DNA of 63,995 nt from Sphaerisporangium rufum (GCF_016863395.1 NZ_BOOU01000088.1:1-63995); one strand, 5' to 3'; shown: positions 51,142 to 60,537, counted from the first letter of the stretch. Notes: a model not told the origin generated them from the sequence alone. A program made the numbers and translations.

Positions 51142-52524
51142 TCAGCGGACCAGCCTGGCCGGGCGCACGGCCGCCTCGTGCAGCACCGCCTCCAGCGGGC
51201 CGCGGCGGAACACCCGCGACCAGCCGGCCGCGAACAGCACCGCCCCGGCGACCACCACGGCGAGCGACGCCTGCGGCGAGCCGAACACCGCGTCCAGGTC
51301 GACGAACCGGACGGCCAGGATGTGCGCCACGTAGACGGTCAGCGACATCGTGCCCAGCGCCACCAGCGGCCCGGCCGGGCGGCGCAGCCCGGGGAACGCC
51401 TCCAGCACCGCCACCGCGGCCACGATCACCAGCAGGGCGACGCCGATATTTCCGGCCTGCTCGAAGGACGTGCCGCTGTGCGGGGTGGCCACCAGCAGCC
51501 GTTCGGCGAGCGAGGCGCCCTCGGCCGGCCCGGAGAACTCCGGCCCGCGCGCGGCGGCCGCCGCCCGGACCGCGGGGCCGAGGCCGGTGAGCACGTCGAG
51601 CACCAGCCACGAGCCGCCGTACCCGGCCAGGGCCAGCGCGGCACCGGTGACGGCCAGCCGGCCGCGCACCGCGGCCGCCCGCAGGTCCAGCCGGCCCAGC
51701 GCCATGCCGGCCAGGACGTACGACATCCAGGTGGCGGCGGGGTACTCGCCGACGAGCAGCAGGTCGATGAACCCCCGCCCGTCGGCCATGTTCACCGGGT
51801 CGGCCGCGGCGAAGGCGTCCAGCCAGCCGCCCGGCACCACCTCGGGGAGGAAGGTGAACAGCGGCCCGGCCAGCCCGGCCACCGCGGCCGCGCCGGCCAG
51901 GTCGCGGGCCCGCCAGCGCAGCATCGGCAGCGCGAGCAGGAAGTAGATCCCGTAGTAGGGGACGATCACCGAGATGGTGGTGCCGAGCGCGGTCAGCGCG
52001 GTGCCGCCGGCGATCAGGATCACCGCGCGCACCGCGATGCGCGCGGCGACCCGGCGTCCCTCCCGGCCCCGCCTGGGCCGGTCGCGCCCGCTGATCAGCA
52101 CCAGCGACACCCCGGCCAGCGTGGCGAACAGCGCGGAGGACCGGCCCTGGCAGGCCCGCAGCAGCGCGGCCGGCACCCAGGCGACGTTCTCCGGCCGCGG
52201 GCCGAGGTGCACCGCGAACATGCCGAGGACGGCCAGCGAGCGGGCCAGGTCGATGCCCGCCAGCCGGCCCCCGCCGGACGCGTCCCCGGCCGGGGCCGCG
52301 GCGGGGGACCGGGCGGAGCCATCCGGTGGGCGACTCGCGGCCGGGCCGGACATCGCGCCCGCGGCCGGGTCCGGGTCCGCGGCCGGGTCCGGGTCCGCGG
52401 CCGGGCGGGGGACCAGGTCGGCGGCCGGGGAGGCGGCCGGTGGAGCCGCGGCGGCGCCCGGCGGGGCGGGCCGCGGCGGCGGCTCGCCGGCCACCTGGGT
52501 AGGCGGCGGGTTGCTCTCCGTCAC
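51142..52524 (-). CDS. Polytopic membrane acyltransferase-like protein (HGSNAT/YeiB-type)
   Basis: 460 residues from GTG 52524. The first 90 residues are a cytoplasmic Pro/Ala-rich tail with PAADPDP repeats, encoded by repeated 18-base units near 52360-52405. Then follow about ten hydrophobic helices starting with RLAGIDLARSLAVLGMFAVH, the signature of the heparan-alpha-glucosaminide acetyltransferase/YeiB (DUF418/DUF1624) group. A conserved His in that first helix is often catalytic. It probably moves an acyl group across the membrane onto a cell-wall sugar; the role is inferred. Confidence 0.8.
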   Translation of the reverse strand: MTESNPPPTQVAGEPPPRPAPPGAAAAPPAASPAADLVPRPAADPDPAADPDPAAGAMSGPAASRPPDGSARSPAAAPAGDASGGGRLAGIDLARSLAVLGMFAVHLGPRPENVAWVPAALLRACQGRSSALFATLAGVSLVLISGRDRPRRGREGRRVAARIAVRAVILIAGGTALTALGTTISVIVPYYGIYFLLALPMLRWRARDLAGAAAVAGLAGPLFTFLPEVVPGGWLDAFAAADPVNMADGRGFIDLLLVGEYPAATWMSYVLAGMALGRLDLRAAAVRGRLAVTGAALALAGYGGSWLVLDVLTGLGPAVRAAAAARGPEFSGPAEGASLAERLLVATPHSGTSFEQAGNIGVALLVIVAAVAVLEAFPGLRRPAGPLVALGTMSLTVYVAHILAVRFVDLDAVFGSPQASLAVVVAGAVLFAAGWSRVFRRGPLEAVLHEAAVRPARLVR

Positions 52525-52921
52525 GAAACCATGGATCCTACGGTCTGCGCGGCGCCGCCGCCGGGATTTCCGCCGATCCGGCGGCGCCGGCGATGGTGAG
52601 GCGGTACGAACCGCATGATCCGGCCGCGCGGTACCCGCCGGCCGGACCGTACCCGGCCGATGGCGGCCTGAGCCGGCGCGGTACCGATGCCCGCGCGGCC
52701 GGGGCGGGCCGATGAGACGGCGAGCGGCCCCGGGCCGGGAGGCGGCCGGCTCGGGAACGTGAAATGTCCGAACAACCGAAAGCCGGCTGCGGGGCGCGCC
52801 ACCCCGCAGCCGACTTCCGCTCATTCGGGCGGGTCGTGCTGTTTCGGAAAGAAGATGGTGAATCCTTACTGGTCAGTGCCCGTCGCCGGAGCGGCCGGGC
52901 CGTCGATCACCTCGCTCTCTG
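52525..52921. other. Gap with divergent upstream sequence and a terminator
   Basis: About 400 bases between the acyltransferase start and the TIGR03118 stop. Apart from the hairpin at 52784-52812, no gene is supported. Frames are shadow-like and Arg/Pro-rich. Confidence 0.5.
52784..52812 (-). terminator. Strong hairpin terminator after the first TIGR03118 gene
   Basis: CGGCTGCGGGG (52784-52794) pairs perfectly with CCCCGCAGCCG (52802-52812) around a seven-base loop. It lies about 110 bases beyond the stop of the minus-strand gene ending at 52922 and is flanked by GAAAG/CTTCC. Confidence 0.75.
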
Positions 52922-54130
52922 TCAGTAACCCGAGGAGTTGGAGTTGTAGTTCTGGGAGCCGCCGGAGTTCGACTTCGGCGTGGCCGAGCCACTGCCCGAG
53001 CCGCTGCCCGAGCCGCCCGCGGCCGAGGCCGGCATCAGCACGCCGATCACGCCGTGCTGAGCCTTCTGGATGCCCGCGGCATACCACATCGCGTTCTCGC
53101 CGCCGACCGCCGCGGTGCCGCGCTCCAGGTCCCACAGACCCTCGATCGCGATGACCTTGCCGGCCGAATCGCGCAGCGGGCCGAGGTAGCGGTTGTTGCG
53201 CGGGTTCCACGCGTTGATCACACCGTCGCCGAAGTTGCCGACCAGCACCGCGCCGCTGTAGGCGCCGAAGTTGCGCGGGGCCACCGCCATCGCCCACGGG
53301 GCGTTGAGCGGGCCGCGCGACTGCACGCGCCGCATGTACCTGCCGGTCGCGTCGAACTGGCTGATGAAGCCGAGGCCCTTGCCGGCGATGGACTTGCCGG
53401 TCGCCGGGTCGCGCTTGGCGTAGGCGACGAAGACCGAGTTGCCGATGATCTCCACGTTGTAGGCGTGGTAGTCGCGCGGCATCCGCGGGTCGCGGTAGGA
53501 GCGCTTCGACAGCCGCACCTTGCGGAAGTCGTCGTCCCACACGTCGATCCGGTTGTTCTTGAAGTCGGCGGCGAGCAGGAACGGGCCGCGGTTGGTGCGC
53601 ATCAGCGCCAGGCCCTTGTAGTCGGCGCCGCGGGTGAACGCCGCGATGATCGCGTTGGCCGGGTCGACCTCGGCGTTCCAGCCGGTGATCGCGCCGCTCG
53701 GGCTGGCGAAGATGAACGAGGCCGGGCCCTTGTTGCCCTTGCTCGCGATCTCGAAGCCGCCCTCGCTGTTGAACACCTGCCCGGTCGGGGTGCCGCCGGG
53801 GATCCAGACCTCCGTCTTCTCCTTAGTCAGGTTGCCCGGCATGCCGGAATAGACGGTGGCGGTGCCGGTGCCGGCGTTGGAGACCCACAGGGTCTTGCCC
53901 ATGGCGAGCCCCCAGGGGTTCACCACCTTGGCGTCGGTGACGTCCGCCTTGCCTGCCAGGTCAGAGATGAGGGGGACGCGAGTGATCGCGGCCGAGTTGC
54001 GGGGGGTGGTGGCGGTCTTGGCGGTCTCCTTGGACTGCGTGGACTCTGACATGGCGTGCGCCGGGATCGTGCCGGTGGATATGCCCAGGACGAGTGCCGC
54101 AGCGCAGAGCGTGACGGTGCGTGGCCGCAT
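52922..54130 (-). CDS. Secreted TIGR03118-type beta-propeller protein
   Basis: 402 residues from ATG 54130. Signal peptide 1-26 ends in AHA. The family signature is VVNPWGLAMGKTLWVSNAGTG cut as VVNPWGLAMG, then TATVYSG, GPASFIFASPSGAITGWN and NAPWAMAVAPRNFGAYSG. Repeated sheets fit a six- or seven-bladed propeller. The C-terminus is Gly/Ser-rich (GGSGSGSGSGS), perhaps a flexible surface linker. It has a paralogue 170 bases upstream on the same strand. Function of the family is unknown. Confidence 0.85.
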   Translation of the reverse strand: MRPRTVTLCAAALVLGISTGTIPAHAMSESTQSKETAKTATTPRNSAAITRVPLISDLAGKADVTDAKVVNPWGLAMGKTLWVSNAGTGTATVYSGMPGNLTKEKTEVWIPGGTPTGQVFNSEGGFEIASKGNKGPASFIFASPSGAITGWNAEVDPANAIIAAFTRGADYKGLALMRTNRGPFLLAADFKNNRIDVWDDDFRKVRLSKRSYRDPRMPRDYHAYNVEIIGNSVFVAYAKRDPATGKSIAGKGLGFISQFDATGRYMRRVQSRGPLNAPWAMAVAPRNFGAYSGAVLVGNFGDGVINAWNPRNNRYLGPLRDSAGKVIAIEGLWDLERGTAAVGGENAMWYAAGIQKAQHGVIGVLMPASAAGGSGSGSGSGSATPKSNSGGSQNYNSNSSGY

Positions 54131-54149
54131 CAGGCCTCCTATGACGTCT

Positions 54150-54164
54150 GCATGCGCTTACGGT
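54150..54164 (-). promoter_or_regulatory. Motif shared by the two TIGR03118 promoters (copy 1)
   Basis: On the minus strand ACCGTAAGCGCATGC ends 20 bases before the ATG at 54130. The second paralogue has ACCGTGGGCGCACGC at 55650-55664, 22 bases before its ATG at 55628. Twelve of fifteen bases agree at a matching distance, suggesting a shared sigma factor or regulator site. Confidence 0.45.
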
Positions 54165-54302
54165 GGGAGGTACGCGGCCGGTGGAGCACCGGTTCAACGA
54201 CTTTTTCCGCGGCGGCCGGCGAAGACGTCCAAGCAGGTCACGGCGCCGCGTCCCGCCCGGGCGGGCAGGACGCGGCGCGTGCGGCTCGACCGGCGCGGCC
54301 GG

Positions 54303-55628
54303 TCAGCGGTGCGCGGGCGGGGTCATCGGGGTGCTCCTGATCGGTCCCGGGGCCGCCGGCCCGCCGGCCGGCGGCGCCTTCAGGTCGGCGCCCGGCGTCC
54401 CGGGCCGAACCGGCGTCCGCGATCCGCCGGGCATGCCGGGCTCACCCGGCTCACCCGGCTCACCGGGCATGCCCGGTCCGCCCGGCCCCGGGGTACCGGG
54501 CCCACCCGGCGGCGTCCCCGGCCCGCCCGGCGCCCCCGGCCCAGGGGTCACCGGCACCGGCCGCACGGGGCCGTGGGCCGGGCGGATCAGCCCGACCAGG
54601 CCGTGCCGCTCGTCCTCGATCCCGGCGGCGAACCACAGCGCGCCGGCGCCGTCGTCCTGCAGCCCCCACAGGCCCTCGATGGCGATCGGCCGGCCGGTCA
54701 GGTGGCGCAGCGTCCCCCGGTACCGGCCGGTGCGCGGGTCGAAGGCGCTGATCCGGCCGTCGCCGAAGTTGCCGACCAGGATCGTCCCGGCATAGGTGCC
54801 GAATCCCGGCGGTGCCATCGTCACCGCCCACGGCGCGTTCAGCACGCCGCCGGTGGCGAACCGGCGGACGTGCCGCCCGTCCAGGGTGAACTGGTCCACG
54901 TGGCCGCGTCCCCGGCCGGTCAGCGCGTCGGCGCCCCCCGGCCGCCGCGCGGCGTAGGTGACGTAGAGGCTCCGCCCGGCCACCGCGACGTTGAACGGCG
55001 CGTAGCCGCGCGGCCGGGACGGCGTGCGCAGCCCGCCTGGCAGCTCGCGGAAGAACCGGTCGAAGACGCGGACCCGGCGCCCGGCGAAGTCGGCGGCGTA
55101 CAGCCGGTCGCCGGCCAGCGCCAGCCCGGTGAAGGCGGCGCCCGGCACCACCACGGCGGTGGTCGCCTGGCCGGGTGTGGCGGTCGGGTTCCACCCGGCG
55201 ATGGTGCCGCGCAACGTGGCGAACAGGTACCGGGCCGGGCCGTACCCGCCGGTCCCGCTCACCACGAATCCGCGGCCCGGGTTGTACACCTGGCCGGTGG
55301 GGCCGCCGTACACGCCGACCCGGACCGGTTCCTTCACCCCCTGACCGGTGACGCCCACCCCGTAGACGGTCGCCGACGCGCTCCCCGCGTTGGCCACCCA
55401 CAGCCGCGGGCCCATCGCCAGCCCCCACGGATTGACCAGGTCCCGGTCCAGCACCTGGGCCCGGCCGGGCAGGTCGGAGAACAGGTTCACCTGGACGAAC
55501 CTCGTCTGCCCGACCGGCGGTGGCGGCGGCAGCGGGCCGGCGGCCGCCGGGGGCGCGCCGCCGGCGGCCGTCACGACGGCGAAGGCGACGGCACCGAAGG
55601 TCATGCGTGATCGCAGCCTGATGATCAT
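54303..55628 (-). CDS. Secreted TIGR03118-type protein with collagen-like C-terminus
   Basis: 441 residues from ATG 55628 (GGAG upstream). Signal peptide about 1-29. The propeller shares LVNPWGLAMGPRLWVANAGS, ATVYGVGV, YLFATLRGTIAGWNP and NAPWAVTMAPPGFGTYAG with its neighbour. After about residue 345 it becomes a collagen-like Gly-X-Y run (GAPGGPGTPPGGPGTPG and GEPGEPGEPGMPGG, bases 54420-54545). Such repeats can form triple helices and hold surface proteins together. Paralogues in tandem; the tail is the main difference. Confidence 0.85.
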   Translation of the reverse strand: MIIRLRSRMTFGAVAFAVVTAAGGAPPAAAGPLPPPPPVGQTRFVQVNLFSDLPGRAQVLDRDLVNPWGLAMGPRLWVANAGSASATVYGVGVTGQGVKEPVRVGVYGGPTGQVYNPGRGFVVSGTGGYGPARYLFATLRGTIAGWNPTATPGQATTAVVVPGAAFTGLALAGDRLYAADFAGRRVRVFDRFFRELPGGLRTPSRPRGYAPFNVAVAGRSLYVTYAARRPGGADALTGRGRGHVDQFTLDGRHVRRFATGGVLNAPWAVTMAPPGFGTYAGTILVGNFGDGRISAFDPRTGRYRGTLRHLTGRPIAIEGLWGLQDDGAGALWFAAGIEDERHGLVGLIRPAHGPVRPVPVTPGPGAPGGPGTPPGGPGTPGPGGPGMPGEPGEPGEPGMPGGSRTPVRPGTPGADLKAPPAGGPAAPGPIRSTPMTPPAHR

Positions 55629-55649
55629 CAGATCTCCTCTGATCGTTCA

Positions 55650-55664
55650 GCGTGCGCCCACGGT
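55650..55664 (-). promoter_or_regulatory. Motif shared by the two TIGR03118 promoters (copy 2)
   Basis: ACCGTGGGCGCACGC on the minus strand, the counterpart of the site at 54150-54164, 22 bases before the ATG at 55628. See that entry for the comparison. Confidence 0.45.
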
Positions 55665-55718
55665 AAGCAGACGCTCGCGCACGGTCATCGGATCGCGGCC
55701 GGTGCGGAAGGTAAGGAT

Positions 55719-56837
55719 TTATTGGCCGGCGGCCTGGACGGCCTCGGCGAGCATGGCGTGCCGGGCCGGACCGGCCAGGCCCGCGTGGTAGAGGTGCAGT
55801 TCCTCGGCACCCGCCTCCACCAGCCGGCGCACGTGCGGGGCGACCTCCTCCGGGCGCACCGGCGGCAGCACCGTCAGGTACGCGCCGAGCGCCGTCCGCC
55901 CGGGCAGCAGCCGGCGGGCCCGCCGCAGCCGCTCGACGGAGTCCGGGCCGGTGGACCAGCACTTGACCACCACCGTGTCCGCCCCCTCGCCCGCGTCCGG
56001 GCCGAGGCCGGGGTCGGCGCCGGTCGCCCACGGGTCGGGGTCGGCGTTCAGGCCGACCCGCAGGCCGGGCAGCGCGGCGACGACCCGGCGGCGCAGCTCC
56101 AGCGCCGCCCGGTGCCGGACGGCCAGCAGCGCGGCGGCGGTCTCGGCGGCGGGCTCGTGCCGGTGGGAGCGCACCGCGGCGCGCAGGTCGCGCACCACCG
56201 GCTCGGGATCGACGTCCCGGGCCGCCCACCCGGCCCGGCAGGCCGCGCAGCAGCACACCGACAGCAGGCGGCGGGCGCGGGCGTCGTAGGCGCCGTCGGT
56301 CTTGTCGTGGTGGCCGCCGTGCACCGCGCCGAGTTGGCCGCACGCCTCCAGCAGCACCCCGTCCAGCGGCAGGTCGCGGACCGCCTCCCGCGCCAGCGTC
56401 GCGGCGTACTCGCCCACCTCGGGGTGCGAGGGGCACAGCGCCCACGGGTAGTGCTCGCCGAAGCAGTTGACCACCGAGACGTCCGGATTCGCCGCGCCCA
56501 GCCGCGAGTCGTGCGTCAGGACGATCCACGCGGTGACCGGGACGCCCGCCTCGGCCAGCGCGCGCGTGGCATCGCCGAACGGGTCGGGGCCGGCCATCCA
56601 GCCGGCCTCGCCCGGGACCAGCCGGCGGCCGGTCCACGCCTGCGGCCGCACCGGGCGGTACAGGGCGGCGTGCCGGGCGTCCAGGTACGCGTGCTCGGGA
56701 TGCCAGGGGGTCGCGGCCCGGACGGTGTGGTAGCTCGCCGCCAGGTTCACCCCGTCGCAGCCGAGGGCGTGCATCCGCCCGATGAACAGCGGGTCGCCGA
56801 TCACGTCCCACGGATAGGCGTGGACGAGCACGCGCAT
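55719..56837 (-). CDS. TIM-barrel-like putative glycosidase of unknown type
   Basis: 372 residues from ATG 56837. It opens with RVLVHAYPWDVIGDPLF, GRMHALGCDGVNLAASYHTV, and contains AGVPVTAWIVLTHDSRLG, VSVVNCFGEHYPWALCPSHP and DGVLLEACGQLG, a pattern of beta strands and helices typical of a (beta/alpha)8 barrel with acidic residues at strand ends. It resembles hypothetical glycoside-hydrolase-like proteins. A CCCAACRAGW cluster is unusual and could bind metal. No signal peptide. Family uncertain. Confidence 0.6.
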   Translation of the reverse strand: MRVLVHAYPWDVIGDPLFIGRMHALGCDGVNLAASYHTVRAATPWHPEHAYLDARHAALYRPVRPQAWTGRRLVPGEAGWMAGPDPFGDATRALAEAGVPVTAWIVLTHDSRLGAANPDVSVVNCFGEHYPWALCPSHPEVGEYAATLAREAVRDLPLDGVLLEACGQLGAVHGGHHDKTDGAYDARARRLLSVCCCAACRAGWAARDVDPEPVVRDLRAAVRSHRHEPAAETAAALLAVRHRAALELRRRVVAALPGLRVGLNADPDPWATGADPGLGPDAGEGADTVVVKCWSTGPDSVERLRRARRLLPGRTALGAYLTVLPPVRPEEVAPHVRRLVEAGAEELHLYHAGLAGPARHAMLAEAVQAAGQ

Positions 56838-57110
56838 TGCCACCGCCTTTCCCGCGGGTCCTCGCCGGCCGGCCGGCGCCGTAAAGGAATACCGACTCGG
56901 CCGGGCCGCGTCAACGGCCCGCCGGGATCTCCGCGATCCGCCGGCGCGGGCCGGTCGCGCCGCCCGGTGGGTACCGGCCCGCCGGCGGGGGTAGGTCGAG
57001 CGGTGTCTCCCCGCCTCCGCGCCCGCGCGGCCCGGTGCGCAACGCATGAACCGCCCGCGCCTGGACAGTGAGGAGGCGACCGGGAGACCAGCACCTGTGG
57101 GAGACGTGGC

Positions 57111-58598
57111 ATGGGACAGGAAGTGGCCAAGGAGCGCTTCTCCGAGGCGGAGTACGGGCGCTTCGGCGAGCGCCTGAAGGATTCCGTGATCGCCCTGCGC
57201 GAGCTGATCAACCGGCCGGGATTCGGCGCCGGTCCGGCCAGCGTGGGCGCCGAGCTGGAGCTGTTCCTGATCGACGCGGACGGCCGGCCGCTGCGCCGCA
57301 ACAAGGACGTGCGGGACGCCGTCGCCGACGACCGGGTGGTCCTGGAGCTCGGCAGCTTCAACATCGAGGTGAACCTGAGCCCGCATCCGCTGGCCGGCCG
57401 GCCGTTCTCCGCGTTCGAGGCCGAGGCGCGCGAGCTGGTCGCGCGGGTGGACGAGGCGGCCGGCGCGCTGGGCGGCGGGGTGGTGCCCATCGGCATCCTG
57501 CCGACGTTCAGCGAGTTCGACTTCACCAGGGACGCGATCAGCGACGAGACCCGCTACCGGGCACTGAGCCGCGGGGTGCGCCGGCTGCGCGAGGAGCCGT
57601 TCCGGGTCCGGATCGAGGGGGTGGAGCGCCTGGACCTGGAGATCGAGGACGTCGTGATGGAGAGCGCCAACACCTCCTGGCAGGTGCACCTGCGCACCCC
57701 GCCGGAGTCGTTCGCGCGCGTCTACAACGCCGCGCAGGCGGCCATCGGCCCGGTGCTCGCGGCGAGCGGCAACTCCCCGTCGTTCCTGCGCCGCGAGCTG
57801 TGGGAGGAGACGCGGATCGCGCTGTTCGAGGCGTCCGCCGACGACCGGGACGCCGAGCGGCCCTGGCGGGTGGAGGGACGGGTCTGCTTCGGCTCGGGCT
57901 GGGTGACCGGCGGCGCCGACGAGCTGTTCGAGCACAGCGTGCGCGAGTACGAGCCGGTGCTGCCGGTGATGGGCGAGGAGGACCCGCTGGCCGTGGTGCG
58001 GGCCGGGGGGGTGCCCGAGCTGGCCGAGCTGCGGCTGCACCAGGGCACGGTGTGGATGTGGAACCGGCCGGTGTACGACCCGGCCGACGGCGGTCACCTG
58101 CGGGTGGAGCTGCGGGCGCTGCCGGCCGGGCCCACCTGCGCCGACATGGTGGCCAACTCGGCCTTCCTGGTCGGCCTGGTCAAGTCGCTGGCCGCCCGGC
58201 CGGAGTGGATCGAGCGGTTCACCTTCGCCGACGCCTACCGCAACTTCTACCGGGCGGCGCGCAGCGGCCTGGCCGCCGAGCTGGCCTGGCCCGGCCGGGA
58301 CGCCCCGGCGCCGGCCGCGGAGCTGGTGGCCGAGCTGGTGCCGGTGGCCCTCGAAGGGCTGGTCGCGGCCGGGGTGGCCGAGGACGAGGCGGCCCGGCTG
58401 GTCGGCATCGTCGGCGAGCGGGCGCGGCTCGGCCGCACCGGGGCGGTCTGGCAGCGCTCGGCGCTGGCCGCGTTCGGCGACGCGCCCGGCGCGCGGTCGC
58501 GGATGCTGTCGTGGTACCGGGAGCTGTCGCTGGCCGGCGAGCCGGTGCACACCTGGCCGGACCCGGCCGCCGAGACGCCGATCGAGGCGGTGGGCTGA
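57111..58598 (+). CDS. Glutamate-cysteine ligase-like (GCS2 family) enzyme
   Basis: 495 residues from ATG 57111. GCS2-type ATP-dependent carboxylate-amine ligase: VGAELELFLIDADGRPLRR, ELGSFNIEVNLSPHPLAGRP, ANTSWQVHLRTPPESF and HLRVELRALPAGPT. Members join glutamate to cysteine or another amine (EgtA and its relatives). Actinomycetes use it for gamma-glutamylcysteine on the way to ergothioneine, but no egtB-E genes are near, so the amine is uncertain. Stands alone after a 270-base gap. Confidence 0.85.
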   Translation: MGQEVAKERFSEAEYGRFGERLKDSVIALRELINRPGFGAGPASVGAELELFLIDADGRPLRRNKDVRDAVADDRVVLELGSFNIEVNLSPHPLAGRPFSAFEAEARELVARVDEAAGALGGGVVPIGILPTFSEFDFTRDAISDETRYRALSRGVRRLREEPFRVRIEGVERLDLEIEDVVMESANTSWQVHLRTPPESFARVYNAAQAAIGPVLAASGNSPSFLRRELWEETRIALFEASADDRDAERPWRVEGRVCFGSGWVTGGADELFEHSVREYEPVLPVMGEEDPLAVVRAGGVPELAELRLHQGTVWMWNRPVYDPADGGHLRVELRALPAGPTCADMVANSAFLVGLVKSLAARPEWIERFTFADAYRNFYRAARSGLAAELAWPGRDAPAPAAELVAELVPVALEGLVAAGVAEDEAARLVGIVGERARLGRTGAVWQRSALAAFGDAPGARSRMLSWYRELSLAGEPVHTWPDPAAETPIEAVG

Positions 58599-58652
58599 CC
58601 GGGCGCCGGCGGGGTGCCGCCGGACGGGCCGGCCCTCAGGCCGGCGGCCGGC

Positions 58653-59492
58653 TCATTCCGGGTCGACGCCGGTCAGCGCGCTGCCGTAGCTGAGCGCGAC
58701 GAGCTGGGCGACGGCGCTGTGCGCGCCGAGCGGGTCGGCGCAGCCGGCGCCCACCGACTCGGCGGCGGCCGAGATCCGGCCGGGGTCGATCTCCGGTCCG
58801 ATGAGGAACGGCGCCAGCGCCAGCCGGGAGGCGCCGATGTTGCGCAGCCGCTGGGCGGCGTCCCCCACCCCGGGGGAGGCGTCCAGCGAGGCGGCGACGA
58901 CCGGCAGGGTGAGGCGCGCGGCGAGCAGCACGACGGTGGCGTCGGCGGCCCGCACGGCCTCCTGGCCGCCGACGGTGCCGACGATGATGCCGTCCACCGG
59001 GGTCGCGATGTTGAACAGGCGCATCCGGTCCGCGCGGGCCAGCCCGCTCTCGGCCAGCTTGACGTGCAGGGCCTCGGCGAGCAGCGGATGCGGGCCGAGC
59101 GGGTCGGCGATCGCCACGTCGGCGCCGCTGTCGGCGACCGCCTCCCGGATGGCCCGGTACGCGTGCGGATGCGGGCCGGTGACCAGCGGCACCACGATGG
59201 CGGCCGCCGAGCCGGGCGGGCGCTCGGCCGCGCAGTCCTTCAGCGTGTCGCCCAGGCTGGTCTTGTGCTCGCCGAGATGGATCAGCCGGACGTCGAGCTG
59301 CGGATGGTCGACGCTGACGATGGTCTTGATGGCCGCGGGGGCGTCGCCGGCCGGGCCGGGAGAGGCCAGGACGAGCGCCGGCGCCTCCGGCGGCAGCTGG
59401 GCGGGCACCGGCCGCCGGTGCCGGCCGGAGCTGGTCCGGAACGCGCGTTCGCGGACCGGGAGATCCCGTGGAGCGTGGTGACCATCGTTCAC
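58653..59492 (-). CDS. Sirohydrochlorin chelatase-like (CbiX family) protein
   Basis: 279 residues from GTG 59492; starts up to 59633 remain possible. Two similar halves follow the CbiX layout: PALVLASPGPAGDAPAA, RLIHLGEHKTSLGDTLKD, VVPLVTGPHPHAYRAIREAV, and a second LRNIGASRLALAPFLIG. The usual N-terminal catalytic His (LLVGHGSR in CbiX) is replaced by ASPGP, while His in TGPHPHAY is kept. It may chelate metal into a tetrapyrrole or only resemble such enzymes. The family call is moderate. Confidence 0.75.
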   Translation of the reverse strand: MNDGHHAPRDLPVRERAFRTSSGRHRRPVPAQLPPEAPALVLASPGPAGDAPAAIKTIVSVDHPQLDVRLIHLGEHKTSLGDTLKDCAAERPPGSAAAIVVPLVTGPHPHAYRAIREAVADSGADVAIADPLGPHPLLAEALHVKLAESGLARADRMRLFNIATPVDGIIVGTVGGQEAVRAADATVVLLAARLTLPVVAASLDASPGVGDAAQRLRNIGASRLALAPFLIGPEIDPGRISAAAESVGAGCADPLGAHSAVAQLVALSYGSALTGVDPE

Positions 59493-59732
59493 ATCGGCGG
59501 ATTTTACGGGGTATGAGGCGAAAGATAAGTCTGATTCGCATCTATGCACGTGCGCGGGGCGGGTCGGCGGCAGTGACATCGCTGACAGTTTTGCGGCGGT
59601 CTTGGGATACGACCGTGAACTGTCCGTAATCATGCGAGATCATGACAGCCCTCGCCGGGCCGCCGCGTGGAGCGGGCGGCGGCCCGGCGCTGACAGCAAA
59701 TCCGGTCAACTTTTTTGGCCACCAGGACCGGG

Positions 59733-60311
59733 CTAGCGGCACACCTCCAGATGCCGGGGCGGCCCGGGCGGCCCGTCCGGCAGCCGGAATCCCGCCCACA
59801 CCGCCTTGCCGCCCGGGCCGAGCGGGGTCCATCCCCACCGGTCGCTGATCCCGGCCACCAGCTGCAGGCCGCGGCCGCCCTCGGCGTCCGCGCCGGGCTC
59901 GCGGGGGACCGGCACCGCGCCCACGGGGTCGGTGACCACGCAGATGAGCAGGTCGTCGGTGAGGGCGAGGATGACCCGGACCGGGTCGCGCACGGTGAAC
60001 AGGGCCGGGACCGGCGCGGCCAGGCCATGCTGCAGCGCGTTGATCACCAGCTCGCCGACCACCGGCTCGGCGTCGTCGAGCAGGTCCGCCATGCCCCAGC
60101 CGTGCAAGGTCTTGGCGGCGAACCCGCGCGCGGTCCGCGCGGCGTACGGGTCATGGCACAACTCGCACAGGGCGACCTGTAATCGCCGGGCGTCGTCGGG
60201 GACGGGGGTGGCCGTCCACAGCCCGGCGGTGCCGAGGATCCGGTCCAGGGCGGCCAGCCAGTCGTCCCGGACTCTTGAAGGTTTGGTGTGTCGCGTCCTG
60301 TACCCAGACAT
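59733..60311 (-). CDS. Anti-sigma-factor-like HATPase (RsbW/SpoIIE type)
   Basis: 192 residues from ATG 60311. Small ATP-binding protein of the histidine-kinase-like fold: N-box EPVVGELVINALQHG, then VTDPVGAVPVP, EGGRGLQLVAGISDRWGW and GGKAVWAGFRL. Such proteins bind and inhibit anti-anti-sigma or sigma factors in actinomycetes. Its promoter holds AACCT-TGCG-AGGTT at 60317-60330, so near the start that binding there would block translation or transcription. Divergent from the DUF397 gene. Confidence 0.88.
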   Translation of the reverse strand: MSGYRTRHTKPSRVRDDWLAALDRILGTAGLWTATPVPDDARRLQVALCELCHDPYAARTARGFAAKTLHGWGMADLLDDAEPVVGELVINALQHGLAAPVPALFTVRDPVRVILALTDDLLICVVTDPVGAVPVPREPGADAEGGRGLQLVAGISDRWGWTPLGPGGKAVWAGFRLPDGPPGPPRHLEVCR

Positions 60312-60447
60312 AGGCGAACCTTGCGAGGTTAGGCCGAAAACAGCTTTGAGTTGAGCCGAATAGCCATAGTGCCTCTCATGATGTGCAGGTGCAAGTACCG
60401 ATGCACGTGCAAACGCACGGAGGTATGCTGAGCGTTGCCGTCCCGGC

Positions 60448-60471
60448 CGGCCGGCGCCTCTTCGCCGGCCG
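60448..60471. promoter_or_regulatory. Hairpin in the HATPase-DUF397 divergent region
   Basis: CGGCCGGCG (60448-60456) pairs with CGCCGGCCG (60463-60471). Nearby are the palindromes TGCACGTGCA (60402-60411) and AACCT-TGCG-AGGTT (60317-60330). These three symmetrical elements lie in a 230-base divergent promoter region and could be operators. No gene fits here. Confidence 0.45.
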
Positions 60472-60537
60472 AGAAGGTCGTGACGGGCTTTATCCCGATT
60501 TGTCGGGTTTCTAGAAATAGGTAATGAGGCGAGACTG

